Shown here one piece after another: positions 1 through 10,591 of a stretch of 64,000 nt of DNA (within the stretch, counting starts at the first letter, position 1; every line of letters starts with the position of its first letter). Source of the stretch: DATARH01 sp963746885 (GTDB lineage Bacteria > Pseudomonadota > Alphaproteobacteria > ATCC43930 > CGMCC-115725); the NCBI GenBank assembly GCA_963746885.1, contig CAVVDM010000010.1, positions 1 to 64,000 on the forward strand, written 5' to 3'. The notes under the pieces are model-generated. The model saw only the letters and a program-made list of their open reading frames with translations. It searched no databases and was not told the DNA's origin. The position numbers and the translations under genes are program-made.

Positions 1-53
1 GGCTGCCGGGCGACCTGCCGCTGCGCTGGTTCGTCCACGGCGTGTTTGCCTGA
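1..53 (+). CDS. imuB: ImuB C-terminus (Y-family polymerase-like protein, partial)
   Basis: Only the last 16 codons and the TGA stop are present, read from base 3. The tail reads LPGDLPLRWFVHGVFA, and a WxxHG(L/V)FA ending is characteristic of ImuB, the catalytically inactive Y-family polymerase homologue that links the beta clamp to ImuC in the SOS mutasome. The next gene starts 8 bases downstream and is imuC/dnaE2, the usual order of the imuA-imuB-imuC cassette. The identity rests on a short tail plus context. Confidence 0.72.
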   Translation, partial: LPGDLPLRWFVHGVFA

Positions 54-61
54 GGCGTGCG

Positions 62-3000
62 ATGCCGGAGCTTCCGCCGAAAGGCTTCAGCAGGCTTTCC
101 CGCACCATCGGCACGGGCGGCGATGGGCCGCAGGGCAAGGGGGAAGCGCCGGCGGCCGGCGGCAACAGCCGCACATCGTGTCCCGACACTGGCCCGGGCT
201 ATGCCGAGCTGCAATGCACCAGCAATTTCTCGTTTCTGCGCGGCGCCTCGCATCCCGACGAGCTGGTCAGGACCGCGGCGGCGCTCGGCCATCAGGCGAT
301 CGCGATCACCGACCGCAACAGCGTCGCCGGGCTGGTGCGGGCGCATCAAGCGGCGACGGCCGTCGGCATCCGGCTCGTCGTCGGCGTCCGGCTCGATCTC
401 AGGGACGGCACGAGCCTGCTCGCCTACCCGCAGGACCGCGCCGCCTACGGCCGGCTGACGCGCCTGTTGACCCTCGGCAAGCGGCGCGCGCCAAAAGGCG
501 AATGTCATCTCGATTACGCCGATGTCGTGGCCCGTGGCGAGGGGCAGGTTCTTGTCGTGCTGCCGCCGGCGGACGGGGATGTCGGCGCGTTTCGCAGCGC
601 AGGTCGCGGCGGATTTTGCCGGCCGTGCCTATCTTGCCGCGCATCACCTCTATCGCGGCGACGACGCCAGCCGCCTCGCCCGCCTTGCCGTCCTGGCCGC
701 CGGCAACCGGGCTGCCGCTCGTCGCGACCGGCGACGTGCTGTATCACGTGCCCGAGCGGCGGCCGTTGCAGGATGTGCTGACCTGCATCCGCGAGCATTG
801 CACGATTGACTCAAGCCGGGTTTCGCCTCGCCGCCCATGCCGAGCGCCACCTGAAGCCGGCCGCCGAGATGGCGCGCCTGTTTCGCGGCCATCAGGACGC
901 GCTGGCGCGCGAGCCTCGAAATCGCTCGCGCGCTGCCGTTTCAGCCTCGACGAACTGCGCTACGAATATCCCGAGGAGCCCGTCCCTGATGGCATGACGC
1001 CGCAGCAGCGTCTCGCTCAATTGACCTGGGGCGGCGCCGCCGAGCGCTTTCCCCATGACATTCCCGAAAAGATCCGCGGCCTGATCGAGCACGAGCTGGC
1101 GCTGATCGAGCAGCTCGGCTTCGCGCGCTATTTCCTGACCGTGCACGACATCGTCGCTTTCGCGCGCCGCCGCGGCATCCTGTGCCAGGGGCGCGGCTCG
1201 GCGGCCAATTCGGCGGTGTGCTACTGCCTCGGCATCACCGCGGTCGATCCGGCACGCATCGACGTGTTGTTCGAGCGCTTCATCAGCGCCGCGCGCGGCG
1301 AGCCGCCCGATATCGACGTCGATTTCGAGCACGAGCGGCGCGAGGAGGTCATCCAGTACATCTACGAGAAATACGGCCGCGACCGCGCCGGCCTCGCCGC
1401 GACGGTGATCTGCTACCGCGCGCGCGGCGCGATCCGCGAGGTCGGCAAGGCGATGGGCCTGTCGGGCGATGTCGTCACCGCGCTCGCCGGCATGGTGTGG
1501 GGCTGGTCGAGCGAAGCCATCGCCGACCGGCGCGTGCGCGAGGCCGGGCTCGACCCCGGCGACCGCACCTTGCGCCTGGCGCTCGACCTCGCCGGCCAGC
1601 TGATCGGCTTCCCGCGGCATCTCTCGCAGCATGTCGGCGGCTTTGTGATCACCCGCGGGCCGCTGTCGGAGCTGGTGCCGATCGAGAACGCGGCGATGGC
1701 GGACCGCACCGTCATCGGATGGGACAAGGACGATCTCGACGCGCTCGGCATCCTGAAGATCGACATTTTGGCGCTCGGCATGCTGAGCTGCATCCGCCGC
1801 GCCTTCGCCCTGATTGAACGGCATTACGGCCGCGCCTGCGATCTGGCGACGATCCCGGCTGAGCGGCCGGAAGTTTACGCGATGCTGAGCCGGGCCGATT
1901 CGCTGGGCGTTTTCCAGGTAGAGAGCCGCGCCCAGATGACGATGCTGCCGCGCCTCAAACCCCGCGAATTCTACGATCTCGTGATCGAGGTCGCGATCGT
2001 GCGGCCGGGGCCGATCCAGGGCGACATGGTGCACCCCTACCTGCGCCGCCGCGCGGGGAAGGAGCCGGTCGAGTATCCCTCCGAGGAATTGCGCCGGGTG
2101 CTCGGCAAGACCTTGGGGGTGCCGCTGTTCCAGGAGCAGGCGATGAAGATCGCGATCGTCGGTGCCGGATTTGCCCCCGACGAGGCCGACCGGCTGCGCC
2201 GCGCGATGGCCACCTTCAAGCGCAACGGCGAGATTCATTTGTTCCGCGACAAGTTTATTCGCGGCATGAGCCTACGCGGCTATAGCCTCGATTTCGCGAC
2301 CCGCTGCTTCGATCAGATCGAGGGGTTCGGCACTTACGGCTTCCCGGAAAGCCATGCCGCGAGTTTTGCGCTCTTGGTCTATGTCTCGGCCTGGATCAAA
2401 TGCGTCCACCCCGATGTTTTCGCCTGTGCGCTGTTGAACAGCCAGCCGATGGGGTTCTACGCCCCGGCCCAGATCGTCCGCGACGCGAGGGAGCACGGCG
2501 TCGAGGTGCGTCCCGTCGATGTCAACCACAGCGAATGGGACTGCACGCTGGAGCCGCTCGGCCATTCCCGCCTTCGGAGGAACGACGAGAAGGGGAGCGG
2601 TTACGCGCTGCGCCTCGGGCTACGCCAGATCAAGGGGCTCTCCGAGACCGATGCCGGGCGTCTCGTCGGGGCGCGCGGCAGCCTCTATCGCGACGCGCAT
2701 GATTTGTGGCGGCGAAGCGGCCTCGGCCGTGCCGCGCTTGAACGCCTCGCCGCCGCCGATGCATTGCGCTCGCTGGATCTTGATCGGCGGCGCGGGCTGT
2801 GGGCGTTGCAGGCGCTTGGCGAGGCGCCGCTGCCGCTGTTCGCCAATAAAGACAGCGATACGCGCACCGCGGCGCTGCTGCCGCAAATGCCGCTCGGCGA
2901 GCATGTCGTCGAGGATTACGCGACGACGGGGCTGACGATAAAGCGTCACCCGCTCGCCTTTCTGCGCGCCGAGTTGACGCGCGACGGCCTCATTGCCGCC

Positions 3001-3399
3001 GCCGACCTCGCGACCTTGCCGGTCGGAAAGCGCCTCGCGATTGCCGGGCTCGTGTTGATCCGGCAGCGCCCGGGCAGCGCCAACGGCGTCGTCTTCATCA
3101 CCCTCGAGGACGAGACCGGCATTGCCAATCTGATCGTCTGGCCCGCCATCCTCGAACGCTTTCGCCGCGCCGCGCTCGGCGCCACATTGCTCTATTGCCG
3201 CGGCCGGCTGCAGCGCGAGGAGAGCGTCATCCACCTCGTCGCCGAGGATCTGCGTGACTGGACGGCGCGGCTCGATACGTTGCGCGATCGCACCGGCGAC
3301 GAAGCGCTCCCGCCCGGCAACCCACCCTTCGCGCTGCGCGAGCGGCTCCCCGGCCGCGATTCGCATGACCTTGTGATTGCGAGCCGCGACTTCCGCTAG
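62..3399 (+). CDS. dnaE2: Error-prone DNA polymerase ImuC/DnaE2 (frameshifted as written)
   Basis: Alpha-subunit-type polymerase for mutagenic translesion synthesis with ImuA/ImuB. The ATG at 62 lies 8 bases after the imuB stop. The N-terminal PHP domain (ELQCTSNFSFLRGASHPDEL, AIAITDRNS) is read in one frame to about 590. The product then continues through five successive +1 shifts at about 590-592, 707-708, 813-814, 911 and 930, all inside the PHP and linker part. From 931 a single frame runs to the stop and carries the palm motif PPDIDVDF with catalytic aspartates (near residue 415), KIDILALGML, the fingers and helix-hairpin-helix region and a C-terminal OB fold (VFITLEDETG). Removing five bases gives about 1110 residues, the normal DnaE2 length. 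The shifts sit at repeated bases or CG repeats, so sequence error is the likeliest cause; a real defect cannot be excluded. Confidence 0.9.
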
Positions 3400-3450
3400 C
3401 TTGCAACCGCCGCTCTTCCGGCCAAGCTTTTAGGGCGAAGGAGCCGGCCC

Positions 3451-6400
3451 ATGGACCTCGTCTTCGCCGATCCGCCGCCGCCTGAAACTCTACTGCGGGC
3501 GGCAATTCGCGACGCGCATCGCCTCGACGAAAGCGAGGCCGACGCGCGCATTCTCGCCGCCGCCGACCTTCCGGCCGAGGCGCGCGAGCGGATCACCGCG
3601 CAGGCGCGCCGGCTGGTCGAAGCGGTGCGGCGCGAGCGGCTCGGCAAGGGGGGGCTTGACGGGTTTCTGCACGAATACGCGCTGTCCTCACCTGAGGGCG
3701 TCGCGCTGATGTGCCTCGCCGAGGCACTGTTGCGCATCCCCGATGCCGAGACCGTCGACCGGCTGATCCGCGACAAGATCGCCGGCGCCGACTGGCAGCG
3801 TCACCTCGGCCATTCCGGCTCGCTGTTCGTCAACGCCTCGACCTGGGCGCTGATGCTGACCGGTCGCCTGCTGCGGGAGGGCGGTGTCGGGTCGGGGGCA
3901 AAGTTGACCTCGCCGGGGCGTTGCGCCGCCTCGTCGCGCGTTCGAGCGAGCCGGTGTGGCGCCAGGCGGTATTGGGCGCGATGCGCATCCTCGCCGGCCA
4001 GTTCGTCATGGGGCGCACGATCGAGGAGGCATTGGGGCGGGCGGGCGATGCCGAGCGACATGGCTATCGCCATTCCTTCGACATGCTGGGCGAGGCGGCC
4101 CGCACGATGGCAGACGCCGAGCGCTACCGCGCCGCCTACCGGCGCGCGATCGCCGCGATCGGCAGGACGGCGGCGGGCCGGCCCGCCACCGAGGCGCCCG
4201 GCATCTCGGTCAAGCTGTCGGCGCTGCACCCGCGCTACGAGATGGCGCAGCAGGGGCGGGTCATGCGCGAATTGCTGCCGGCGCTGCTCGCTCTGGCGGG
4301 CGAGGCGCGCGCTGCCGGGATCGGCTTCACGATCGACGCCGAGGAAGCCGACCGCCTCGAATTGTCGCTCGACCTCGTCGAGGCCCTGGCTCTCGCGCCC
4401 GAGCTGGCCGGCTGGGACGGGCTCGGGCTGGCGGTCCAGGCCTACCAGAAACGGGCACTCGCGCTCGTCGATTGGCTCGCCGACCTGGCGCGGCGGGCGC
4501 GGCGCCGGCTGATGGTGCGGCTCGTCAAGGGCGCCTATTGGGATAGCGAGATCAAGCGGGCGCAGGAGCGCGGCATCGATTCTTACCCGGTGTTCACTCG
4601 CAAGGTTGCGACCGACGTCTCATATCTCGCCTGTGCCCGACGGATGTTCGCCGCCGGCGAGGCGTTCTATCCCCAATTCGCGACGCACAACGCCCACACC
4701 CTCGCCGCCATCCTCGAACTGGCTGGGGGGCGGACCGATTGGGAATTCCAGCGGCTGCACGGCATGGGCGACGCGCTCTACGACGAAATCGTCGGCCACG
4801 ACGGGCTGGGTCGGCCGTGTCGGGTTTACGCCCCGGTCGGCAGCCACGAGGACCTGCTCGCCTACCTGGTGCGGCGGCTGTTGGAAAACGGCGCCAACAC
4901 CTCGTTTGTCAATCGCATCGTCGACGAGAGCGCGCCGATCGACGAGATCATCGCCGACCCGGTCGCGCAATTGGCAAGCTTGCCGACAAAACCGCACCCA
5001 CGGATTGTGCTGCCGCGCGACTTGTTCCAACCGGAGCGCCGGAATTCGCAGGGGATCGACCTCGCCGACCCGCGCGCGCTGGCCGAGCTGCGCCGCGATC
5101 TTGCTGCGGCGCTGCAGCAGACGTGGCGGGCGGCGCCGATTATCGGCGGGAACGAATTGGCCGATACGGGCGCACCGGTATTCGACCCGAGCGATCGCCG
5201 GCGCGTGATCGGCCGCGTCGTGAATGCCCGATCGGAAGCGGTCAACGATGCGCTTGCCCGTGCGGCGCGGGCCGCCCCGGCATGGGACGCCACGCCGGCG
5301 GAAACGCGCGCCGCGGCGTTGGAGCGCGCCGCGGACCTGTACGAGCGCCACCGCGTCGAGCTGGTGGCGTTGATCATCCGCGAAGGCGGCCGCACGATCC
5401 CGGCGGTCCTGTCGGAGGTGCGCGAGGCGTGCGATTTCCTGCGCTATTATGCGGCGCGCGCCCGCGCCGATTTTGCGCAGCCGGTGTCGCTGCCCGGCCC
5501 GACCGGCGAGCGCAACGAGATCGCGCTGCATGGCCGCGGCGTCTTCGCCTGCATTGCGCCGTGGAACTTCCCGCTGGCGATCTTCACCGGGCAGGTCGCG
5601 GCGGCGCTGGCGGCCGGCAACGCGGTCATCGCCAAGCCGGCGGAGCAGACGCCGCTTGTCGCCGCCGCTGCGGTGCGTCTGCTGCTCGCCGGCGGCATTC
5701 CCGGCGAGGTGCTGCACCTGTTGCCCGGCGACGGTACCAGTGTCGGGGCGGCACTGGTGGCCGATTCGCGCGTCAGCGGCGTTGCCTTCACCGGCTCGAC
5801 CGAGACGGCGCGTGCGATCAACCTGGCGTTGGCGGCGCGCTCCGGGCCGATCGTGCCGTTGATCGCCGAGACCGGCGGGCAGAACGCGATGATCGTCGAT
5901 TTGTCGGCGTTGCCCGAGCAGGCCGTCGCCGATGTGCTGGTCTCGGCCTTTGACAGTGCCGGACAGCGCTGCTCGGCGCTGCGCCTCTTATATATACAGG
6001 AGGACATTGCCGACCGGGTCCTGCCGATGCTGGCCGGCGCGATGGCCGAGCTCGCGATCGGCGATCCGGCGCTGCTCGCCACCGATATCGGTCCGGTCAT
6101 CGACCGGGCGGCGCGTGAGACCTTGTGCCGCCACGCCGAGCGCATGGCGCGTGAGGGGCGGCTGCTCTACGCCTGCCGCCTGCCGCCGGGCACCGAGCAG
6201 GGCAATTTCTTCGCGCCGCGCGCTTTCGAGATCGATCGAGCCGAGCGGCTCGACCGCGAGGTCTTCGGACCCATCCTGCACGTGATCCGCTGGCCCGCCG
6301 GGCGGCTCGACGCGGTGCTCGACGAGATCGCGGTGACCGGCTATGCGCTGACCCTCGGTATCCACAGCCGGATCGACGATACCGTGCGCCATGTCCTCAA

Positions 6401-6617
6401 GCGGCTCGGCATCGGCAACAGCTATGTCAACCGCACCATGATCGGCGCTGTGGTCGGCGCCCAGCCGTTCGGCGGCGAGCGGCTTAGCGGCACCGGGCCG
6501 AAAGCCGGCGGTCCGCGCTACCTGCATCGCTTTGCGACCGAGCGCACGGTGTCGGTCGACACCACCGCGGCCGGCGGCAATGCGACGCTGCTGTCGCTGG
6601 GCGATGCCCAAAACTGA
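3451..6617 (+). CDS. putA: Bifunctional proline dehydrogenase / P5C dehydrogenase PutA (one frameshift)
   Basis: Converts proline to glutamate in two steps, FAD-dependent proline oxidation and then NAD-dependent oxidation of glutamate semialdehyde. An AAGGAG ribosome site lies just upstream of the ATG at 3451. There is no N-terminal ribbon-helix-helix DNA-binding domain, so this is a non-repressor PutA. The PRODH barrel (about residues 150-490) contains ISVKLSALHPRYE and RLLENGANTSFVNRI. The P5CDH domain contains IAETGGQNAM with the general-base Glu (near residue 806), SAGQRCSALR with the catalytic Cys (near 839) and REVFGPIL. The frame changes once, at the five-G run 3894-3898; adding one G restores a 1054-residue protein, within the size range of the family. 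The shift is probably a homopolymer error. Confidence 0.93.
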
Positions 6618-6954
6618 CCGGGCGGTGGGCGAGCGCTACTCTGAGCCAAGCGTGCAGCGCCGGATCAGCCCTCCCTCGAGCGAACCGATGGCAGTGCGAC
6701 GACACGTCCCGTGCGGATGCGGGATTTCCAGCCGCTGTTGCGCAAATATCTCAATGGAATGCAACCGAAACTATGGCGCCACAAGCAACCTGTGGCATCA
6801 ATGTCGCAGATCGCCGAGTTCCGCACGTTGCCCCGGATTGCCGGGCGGCGCGAGCTAAAAACTGATTGCCATCGCCGAAGCCGGTGATAATCATGCGCGC
6901 ACCGGTGGCGGGGTAGCCATCGTCCCAGGTTAGTTGCGGCCGGAGGTTAAAAGG
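6618..6954 (+). other. Intergenic region upstream of OmpA-like gene 1
   Basis: The 337 bases between putA and the first OmpA-like gene show no convincing reading frame on either strand, no tRNA and no strong palindrome. The part after about 6720 is less GC-rich than the flanking genes and is the likely promoter and leader region for the OmpA-like gene. A GGAGGT ribosome site ends it at 6943-6948. Confidence 0.5.
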
Positions 6955-8031
6955 ATGAAAAATCGCTATCTGCTAGGGGCAGGCGTGGCGCTCGCCTTAG
7001 CGCTGAGCGGGGCTGATGCTCAGGCTCAGATGCTTGCCATGCCCAGCGGGCCCGGCGCTTGGTATTTCGGTGGCGAAGGCGGCTGGACCACCCTCCCAAG
7101 CCCACAGTCCGGCAGCACGCTCGGGACCTCGATCAACCAGCGCTTCAACAGCGGGTTCAACGCCGGTATCCGCGGTGGCTACGAATGGGGGCCGTTGCGC
7201 CTCGAAGAGGAATTCCGTTTTCAGCAGGACGGGATCTCCGGCTTTAACAGCGTGCTCGGCAACGTCAATGCGAATGGCAACCGTAACGCCTACGCGTTTA
7301 TGACGAACGCGATCTATGATTTCACGTTCGGCTGGCCAATCACCCCGCATGTCGGCGTCGGCATCGGTGCCGTCGAGCTGCGCGACGGCTGGGGCGTTCC
7401 TAATATCGGAACATTTGCCCACTCGACCGATTGGGAATTCGGCTATCAGGCGATCGCCGGGGTGCGCTATAATATCAACCCGTCCTTGGCGTTCGACGTC
7501 GATTACCGCTATCTCGGAACGACGACGCCGACATTTCATTTTGGTGGTTCGGGCGCCGCGGCACTCGGCGTTGGCGGTGCCGCCTATACGTCGGGCTACA
7601 GCACGCACAGCGTGGTCGCAAGCCTGAGCATGCGGTTTGGTGCGCCGCCGCCGCCGCCGGTCGTCGCCCCGCCGGCCCCGCCCGCGCCGCCGCCGATCAC
7701 GCGCAAGGTGTTCCTGGTGTTCTTCGATTGGGACCGGGCCACCATCACGCCTGAAGGCATGCAGATCATCCAGCAGGCGGCGGCCGCCTTTAGGGCCGGG
7801 GCGCCGGTCACGATCCAGGTGACCGGCTACACCGACCGGTCGGGCTCGGCAGGCTACAATCAGCGGCTGTCCGAACGGCGCGCCAACAATGTTGCCAACG
7901 CACTGGCCCGGTTGGGCGTGGCGCGGCAGGAGATGGCAGTCAGCGGGCGCGGCGAGAATGATAACCGTGTGCCAACTGCGGACGGCGTGCGCGAGCCGCA
8001 AAACCGCCGCGTCGAGATCGTCTTCCCGTAG
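6955..8031 (+). CDS. OmpA-family outer membrane protein, copy 1
   Basis: Outer-membrane porin-like protein with a peptidoglycan anchor. The ATG at 6955 is chosen because GGAGGT lies 6 bases upstream and a clean signal peptide follows (MKNRYLLGAGVALALALSG, cleaved after AQA). About 358 residues: an N-terminal eight-strand-type beta-barrel domain (WYFGGEGGWT, YEWGPLRLEEEFRF, FDVDYRYLGT) to about residue 215, a proline-rich hinge (PPPPPVVAPPAPPAPPP), then an OmpA C-terminal domain with TGYTDRSGSAGYNQRLSERR and the ending RRVEIVFP. A homologous second copy follows at 8239. The gene is closed by two stacked intrinsic terminators, so the copies are probably separate transcription units. Confidence 0.9.
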   Translation: MKNRYLLGAGVALALALSGADAQAQMLAMPSGPGAWYFGGEGGWTTLPSPQSGSTLGTSINQRFNSGFNAGIRGGYEWGPLRLEEEFRFQQDGISGFNSVLGNVNANGNRNAYAFMTNAIYDFTFGWPITPHVGVGIGAVELRDGWGVPNIGTFAHSTDWEFGYQAIAGVRYNINPSLAFDVDYRYLGTTTPTFHFGGSGAAALGVGGAAYTSGYSTHSVVASLSMRFGAPPPPPVVAPPAPPAPPPITRKVFLVFFDWDRATITPEGMQIIQQAAAAFRAGAPVTIQVTGYTDRSGSAGYNQRLSERRANNVANALARLGVARQEMAVSGRGENDNRVPTADGVREPQNRRVEIVFP

Positions 8032-8051
8032 ACGGTTTGTTATCCAGGCAG

Positions 8052-8073
8052 GCCGGGGCCGCGAGGCCCCGGC
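8052..8073 (+). terminator. Hairpin terminator 1 after OmpA copy 1
   Basis: A perfect 9-bp stem (8052-8060 with 8065-8073) closed by a GCGA tetraloop is followed by AGCTTTT. It lies 20 bases after the stop codon of the first OmpA-like gene and fits a Rho-independent terminator with a short U-tract. Confidence 0.75.
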
Positions 8074-8082
8074 AGCTTTTCA

Positions 8083-8112
8083 CCGCCGCGCACTGCGCGG
8101 CGGTTTTTATTT
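8083..8112 (+). terminator. Hairpin terminator 2 after OmpA copy 1
   Basis: A second perfect 9-bp GC stem (8083-8091 with 8095-8103) has a three-base ACT loop and is followed directly by TTTTTATTT. This is the strongest intrinsic terminator I found in the window. It sits 9 bases after the first hairpin, giving a tandem terminator that insulates the two paralogous OmpA genes. Confidence 0.88.
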
Positions 8113-8238
8113 GGCGGCAGGCAATCAGGTGGCGCCTGCGTCGTATCTCGGGGTGTTTTCCGACTTGAACCGCGCTGCGCGCAATAGTTCAATACTGCCG
8201 TTTCTATTCCACTTCTAAGCCTGAAAGAGCGACGCCGC

Positions 8239-9306
8239 ATGTTGCATGGTACGAAATTGGGCGCGGTTGCAGCCGGTCTGATTATCGCATTCGGGACGAC
8301 AGCGCACGCGCAGTTGCAGATTTTCCCGGCAAGTCCAGGCGAGTTTTATCTTGGCGGCGAAGGCGGCTGGACCTCGCTCGGCGGCGAAAAGAATTCGGTT
8401 CCAGGCAAGAGTTTCCCCGAGATCTGGAAGGACGGGTTCAACGTGGGCGGGCGCCTCGGCTACGAATGGGGGCCGTGGCGCTTTGAGGAGGAGTTCCGCT
8501 TCCAGTCCAACGACGCCAGCACCTTCACAGGTCATTCCGTGCAGGGCGGGCGGCAGGCGTACCTCGTGATGACCAACGCGATATATGACATCGCGCTCGG
8601 CTGGCCGATTTCGCCGCATCTCGGCGTCGGTGTCGGTGCGGTGGGCTTGCATGATCGCGTGACCGCGCCGTTGCTTGGCTTGGGCGTTGTCAGTGAGGGC
8701 ACCGATTGGCAACTCGCCTACCAGGCAATCGCCGGGTTGCGCTATATCATCAACCCGTTGCTGGCGTTCGATATCGACTACCGCTACCTCGGGACGACGA
8801 CGCCACACTTCCGCACCCCTCCCGGTCTCATCGTCGACGGGGCACCGGCGGGAGATCTAACGATCAACTCCGGCTATCACGTCAACGAGATCGTGGCGAG
8901 CTTGACCTTGCGGTTTGGCGCACCGCGGCCACCAGTCGCGGCGCCGCCGGAGCGGCTGGCGCCGGCGCCGATCAGGCGCAAGGTGTTCCTGGTGTTCTTC
9001 GATTGGGATCGGGACACGATCACGCCTGGGGGCACGCAGATCGTCCAGCAGGCGGCCAATGCCGTCCATGCCGGGATGCCGGTCACGATCGAGGTGACCG
9101 GCTACACCGACCGGTCGGGTTCGGCCGGCTACAATCAGCGTCTCTCGGAGCGGCGCGCTGCCAACGTTGCCAATGCGCTGGCTAGGCTGGGTGTGCCGCG
9201 GCAGGAGATGGCGGTCAGCGGGCGCGGCGAGAACGACAACCACGTGCCGACCACGGATGGCGTCCGCGAGCCGCAAAATCGCCGCGTCGAGATCGTCGTT
9301 CCCTAG
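8239..9306 (+). CDS. OmpA-family outer membrane protein, copy 2
   Basis: A 355-residue paralogue of the preceding protein, also predicted to sit in the outer membrane and bind peptidoglycan. The ATG at 8239 starts a signal peptide cleaved after AHA. The barrel domain shares framework motifs with copy 1 (FYLGGEGGWTSL, YEWGPWRFEEEFRF, IDYRYLGTTTP) but its exposed segments differ. The OmpA domain is nearly the same as in copy 1 (VFLVFFDWDR, TGYTDRSGSAGYNQRLSERR, RRVEIVVP). This looks like a tandem duplication with divergence concentrated in surface loops. The distal genes begin 90 bases later. Confidence 0.9.
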   Translation: MLHGTKLGAVAAGLIIAFGTTAHAQLQIFPASPGEFYLGGEGGWTSLGGEKNSVPGKSFPEIWKDGFNVGGRLGYEWGPWRFEEEFRFQSNDASTFTGHSVQGGRQAYLVMTNAIYDIALGWPISPHLGVGVGAVGLHDRVTAPLLGLGVVSEGTDWQLAYQAIAGLRYIINPLLAFDIDYRYLGTTTPHFRTPPGLIVDGAPAGDLTINSGYHVNEIVASLTLRFGAPRPPVAAPPERLAPAPIRRKVFLVFFDWDRDTITPGGTQIVQQAANAVHAGMPVTIEVTGYTDRSGSAGYNQRLSERRAANVANALARLGVPRQEMAVSGRGENDNHVPTTDGVREPQNRRVEIVVP

Positions 9307-9396
9307 GCGGCCAATTTGCGGGCCGGCAGGCGACGGCTTCCGTCCGGGCTGGCGCGGCTTTAGGATTGTCGAGGTTTCGCAAACAGACAGGTCGCC

Positions 9397-10581
9397 ATGC
9401 CCTCATCGTCGCCGCTGCCGCTCTCCCGCTTCAAGGTGCTTGACCTGACCCGAGTCCGGGCCGGCCCCACCGCAGTGCGCCAATTGGCCGACTGGGGGGC
9501 CGCGGTGATCAAGATTGAGGCGCCGCCAAGCCCCGGCGAGGGGCTTGGCGGGCCGCGCCACGGCCCCGATTTTCAGAACCTGCACCGCAACAAGCGCAGC
9601 CTGACCCTCGACCTCAAGGCGCCGGAGGGAATCGAGATTTTCCGCAAGCTGGTGCGCGATGCTGATGTTCTGGTGGAGAACTACCGCCCTGACGTCAAGA
9701 CCCGGCTCGGGATCGACTATGCGGCGCTGAAGCCGCTCAACAAGCGCCTCGTCTATGCCAGCATCTCCGGGTTCGGGCAGAGCGGCCCCTATCGCGACCG
9801 CCCGGGCTTCGACCAGATCGCCCAGGGCATGGGCGGGCTGATGTCGATTACCGGTCTGCCCGGCCAGGGGCCGGTGCGCGTCGGGATCCCGATCGCCGAT
9901 CTGTCGGCCGGGGTGTTCACCGCAATGGGCATTCTGGTGGCGTTGCTCGAGCGCGAAGTGTCGGGCGAGGGGCAATGGGTCGAGGCCTCGCTGCTGGCCG
10001 CACAGATCGCGATGCTCGACTTCCAGGCGGCGCGATGGCTGATCGCCCACGAGGTTCCGGAGCAGGCCGGCAACGACCATCCGACCAGCATCCCGACCGG
10101 GGTGTTCAAGACGCGCGACGGGCATATCAACATCGCCTCGGCCGGCGACGAGATTTTCGGCCGGCTGTGCCGCGCGCTCGATGTCCCGCAATTGGCCGAT
10201 CACCCGGATTATCGCGGCGGCCGCGATCGCTCGAAAAACCGCAAGGCGCTCAACGCCGCGATCGAGGCGATCACGGTGACGCGCGACAGCGCCGACTGGA
10301 TCGAGCGCTTCAACAAGGCCGGCGTGCCGGCCGGGCCGATCTACTCGATCGACCAGGTGTTCGCCGACCCGCAGGTCAAGCATCTCGGGATTGCCCAGCC
10401 GGTCGAGCATCCCGCGCTCGGCCAGATCGAACTGGTCGGCCAGGCGGTGACGTTGAGCCGCACGCCCAGCCGGCTCCAGACCGCCAGCCCGGACCCGGGC
10501 GAGCACACCGCTGCGATCCTCAAGGAACTCGGCTACAGCGAGGGCGACATCGCCAGGCTGCGCGAGCGCCATATCGTATGA
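9397..10581 (+). CDS. CaiB/BaiF family (class III) CoA-transferase
   Basis: A 394-residue member of the formyl-CoA-transferase/CaiB family, which moves CoA between acyl groups through an enzyme-bound aspartyl-CoA. Seen are the N-terminal Rossmann part (LDLTRVRAGPTAVRQLADWG, VIKIEAP, NKRSLTLDLK), the YASISGFGQSGPY segment, RPGFDQIAQGMGG and GIPIADLSAG, whose Asp is the expected catalytic residue by family comparison. The length is usual. The M20 hydrolase starts 10 bases after the stop, so the two are probably co-transcribed. The substrate cannot be read from sequence. Confidence 0.88.
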   Translation: MPSSSPLPLSRFKVLDLTRVRAGPTAVRQLADWGAAVIKIEAPPSPGEGLGGPRHGPDFQNLHRNKRSLTLDLKAPEGIEIFRKLVRDADVLVENYRPDVKTRLGIDYAALKPLNKRLVYASISGFGQSGPYRDRPGFDQIAQGMGGLMSITGLPGQGPVRVGIPIADLSAGVFTAMGILVALLEREVSGEGQWVEASLLAAQIAMLDFQAARWLIAHEVPEQAGNDHPTSIPTGVFKTRDGHINIASAGDEIFGRLCRALDVPQLADHPDYRGGRDRSKNRKALNAAIEAITVTRDSADWIERFNKAGVPAGPIYSIDQVFADPQVKHLGIAQPVEHPALGQIELVGQAVTLSRTPSRLQTASPDPGEHTAAILKELGYSEGDIARLRERHIV

Positions 10582-10591
10582 GGGCGACACC

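Noticed and set aside
892..2238. Long minus-strand open frame opposite dnaE2
   Set aside because: It is a high-GC shadow of the polymerase coding frame, Arg/Ala/Asp-rich and without any recognisable motif.
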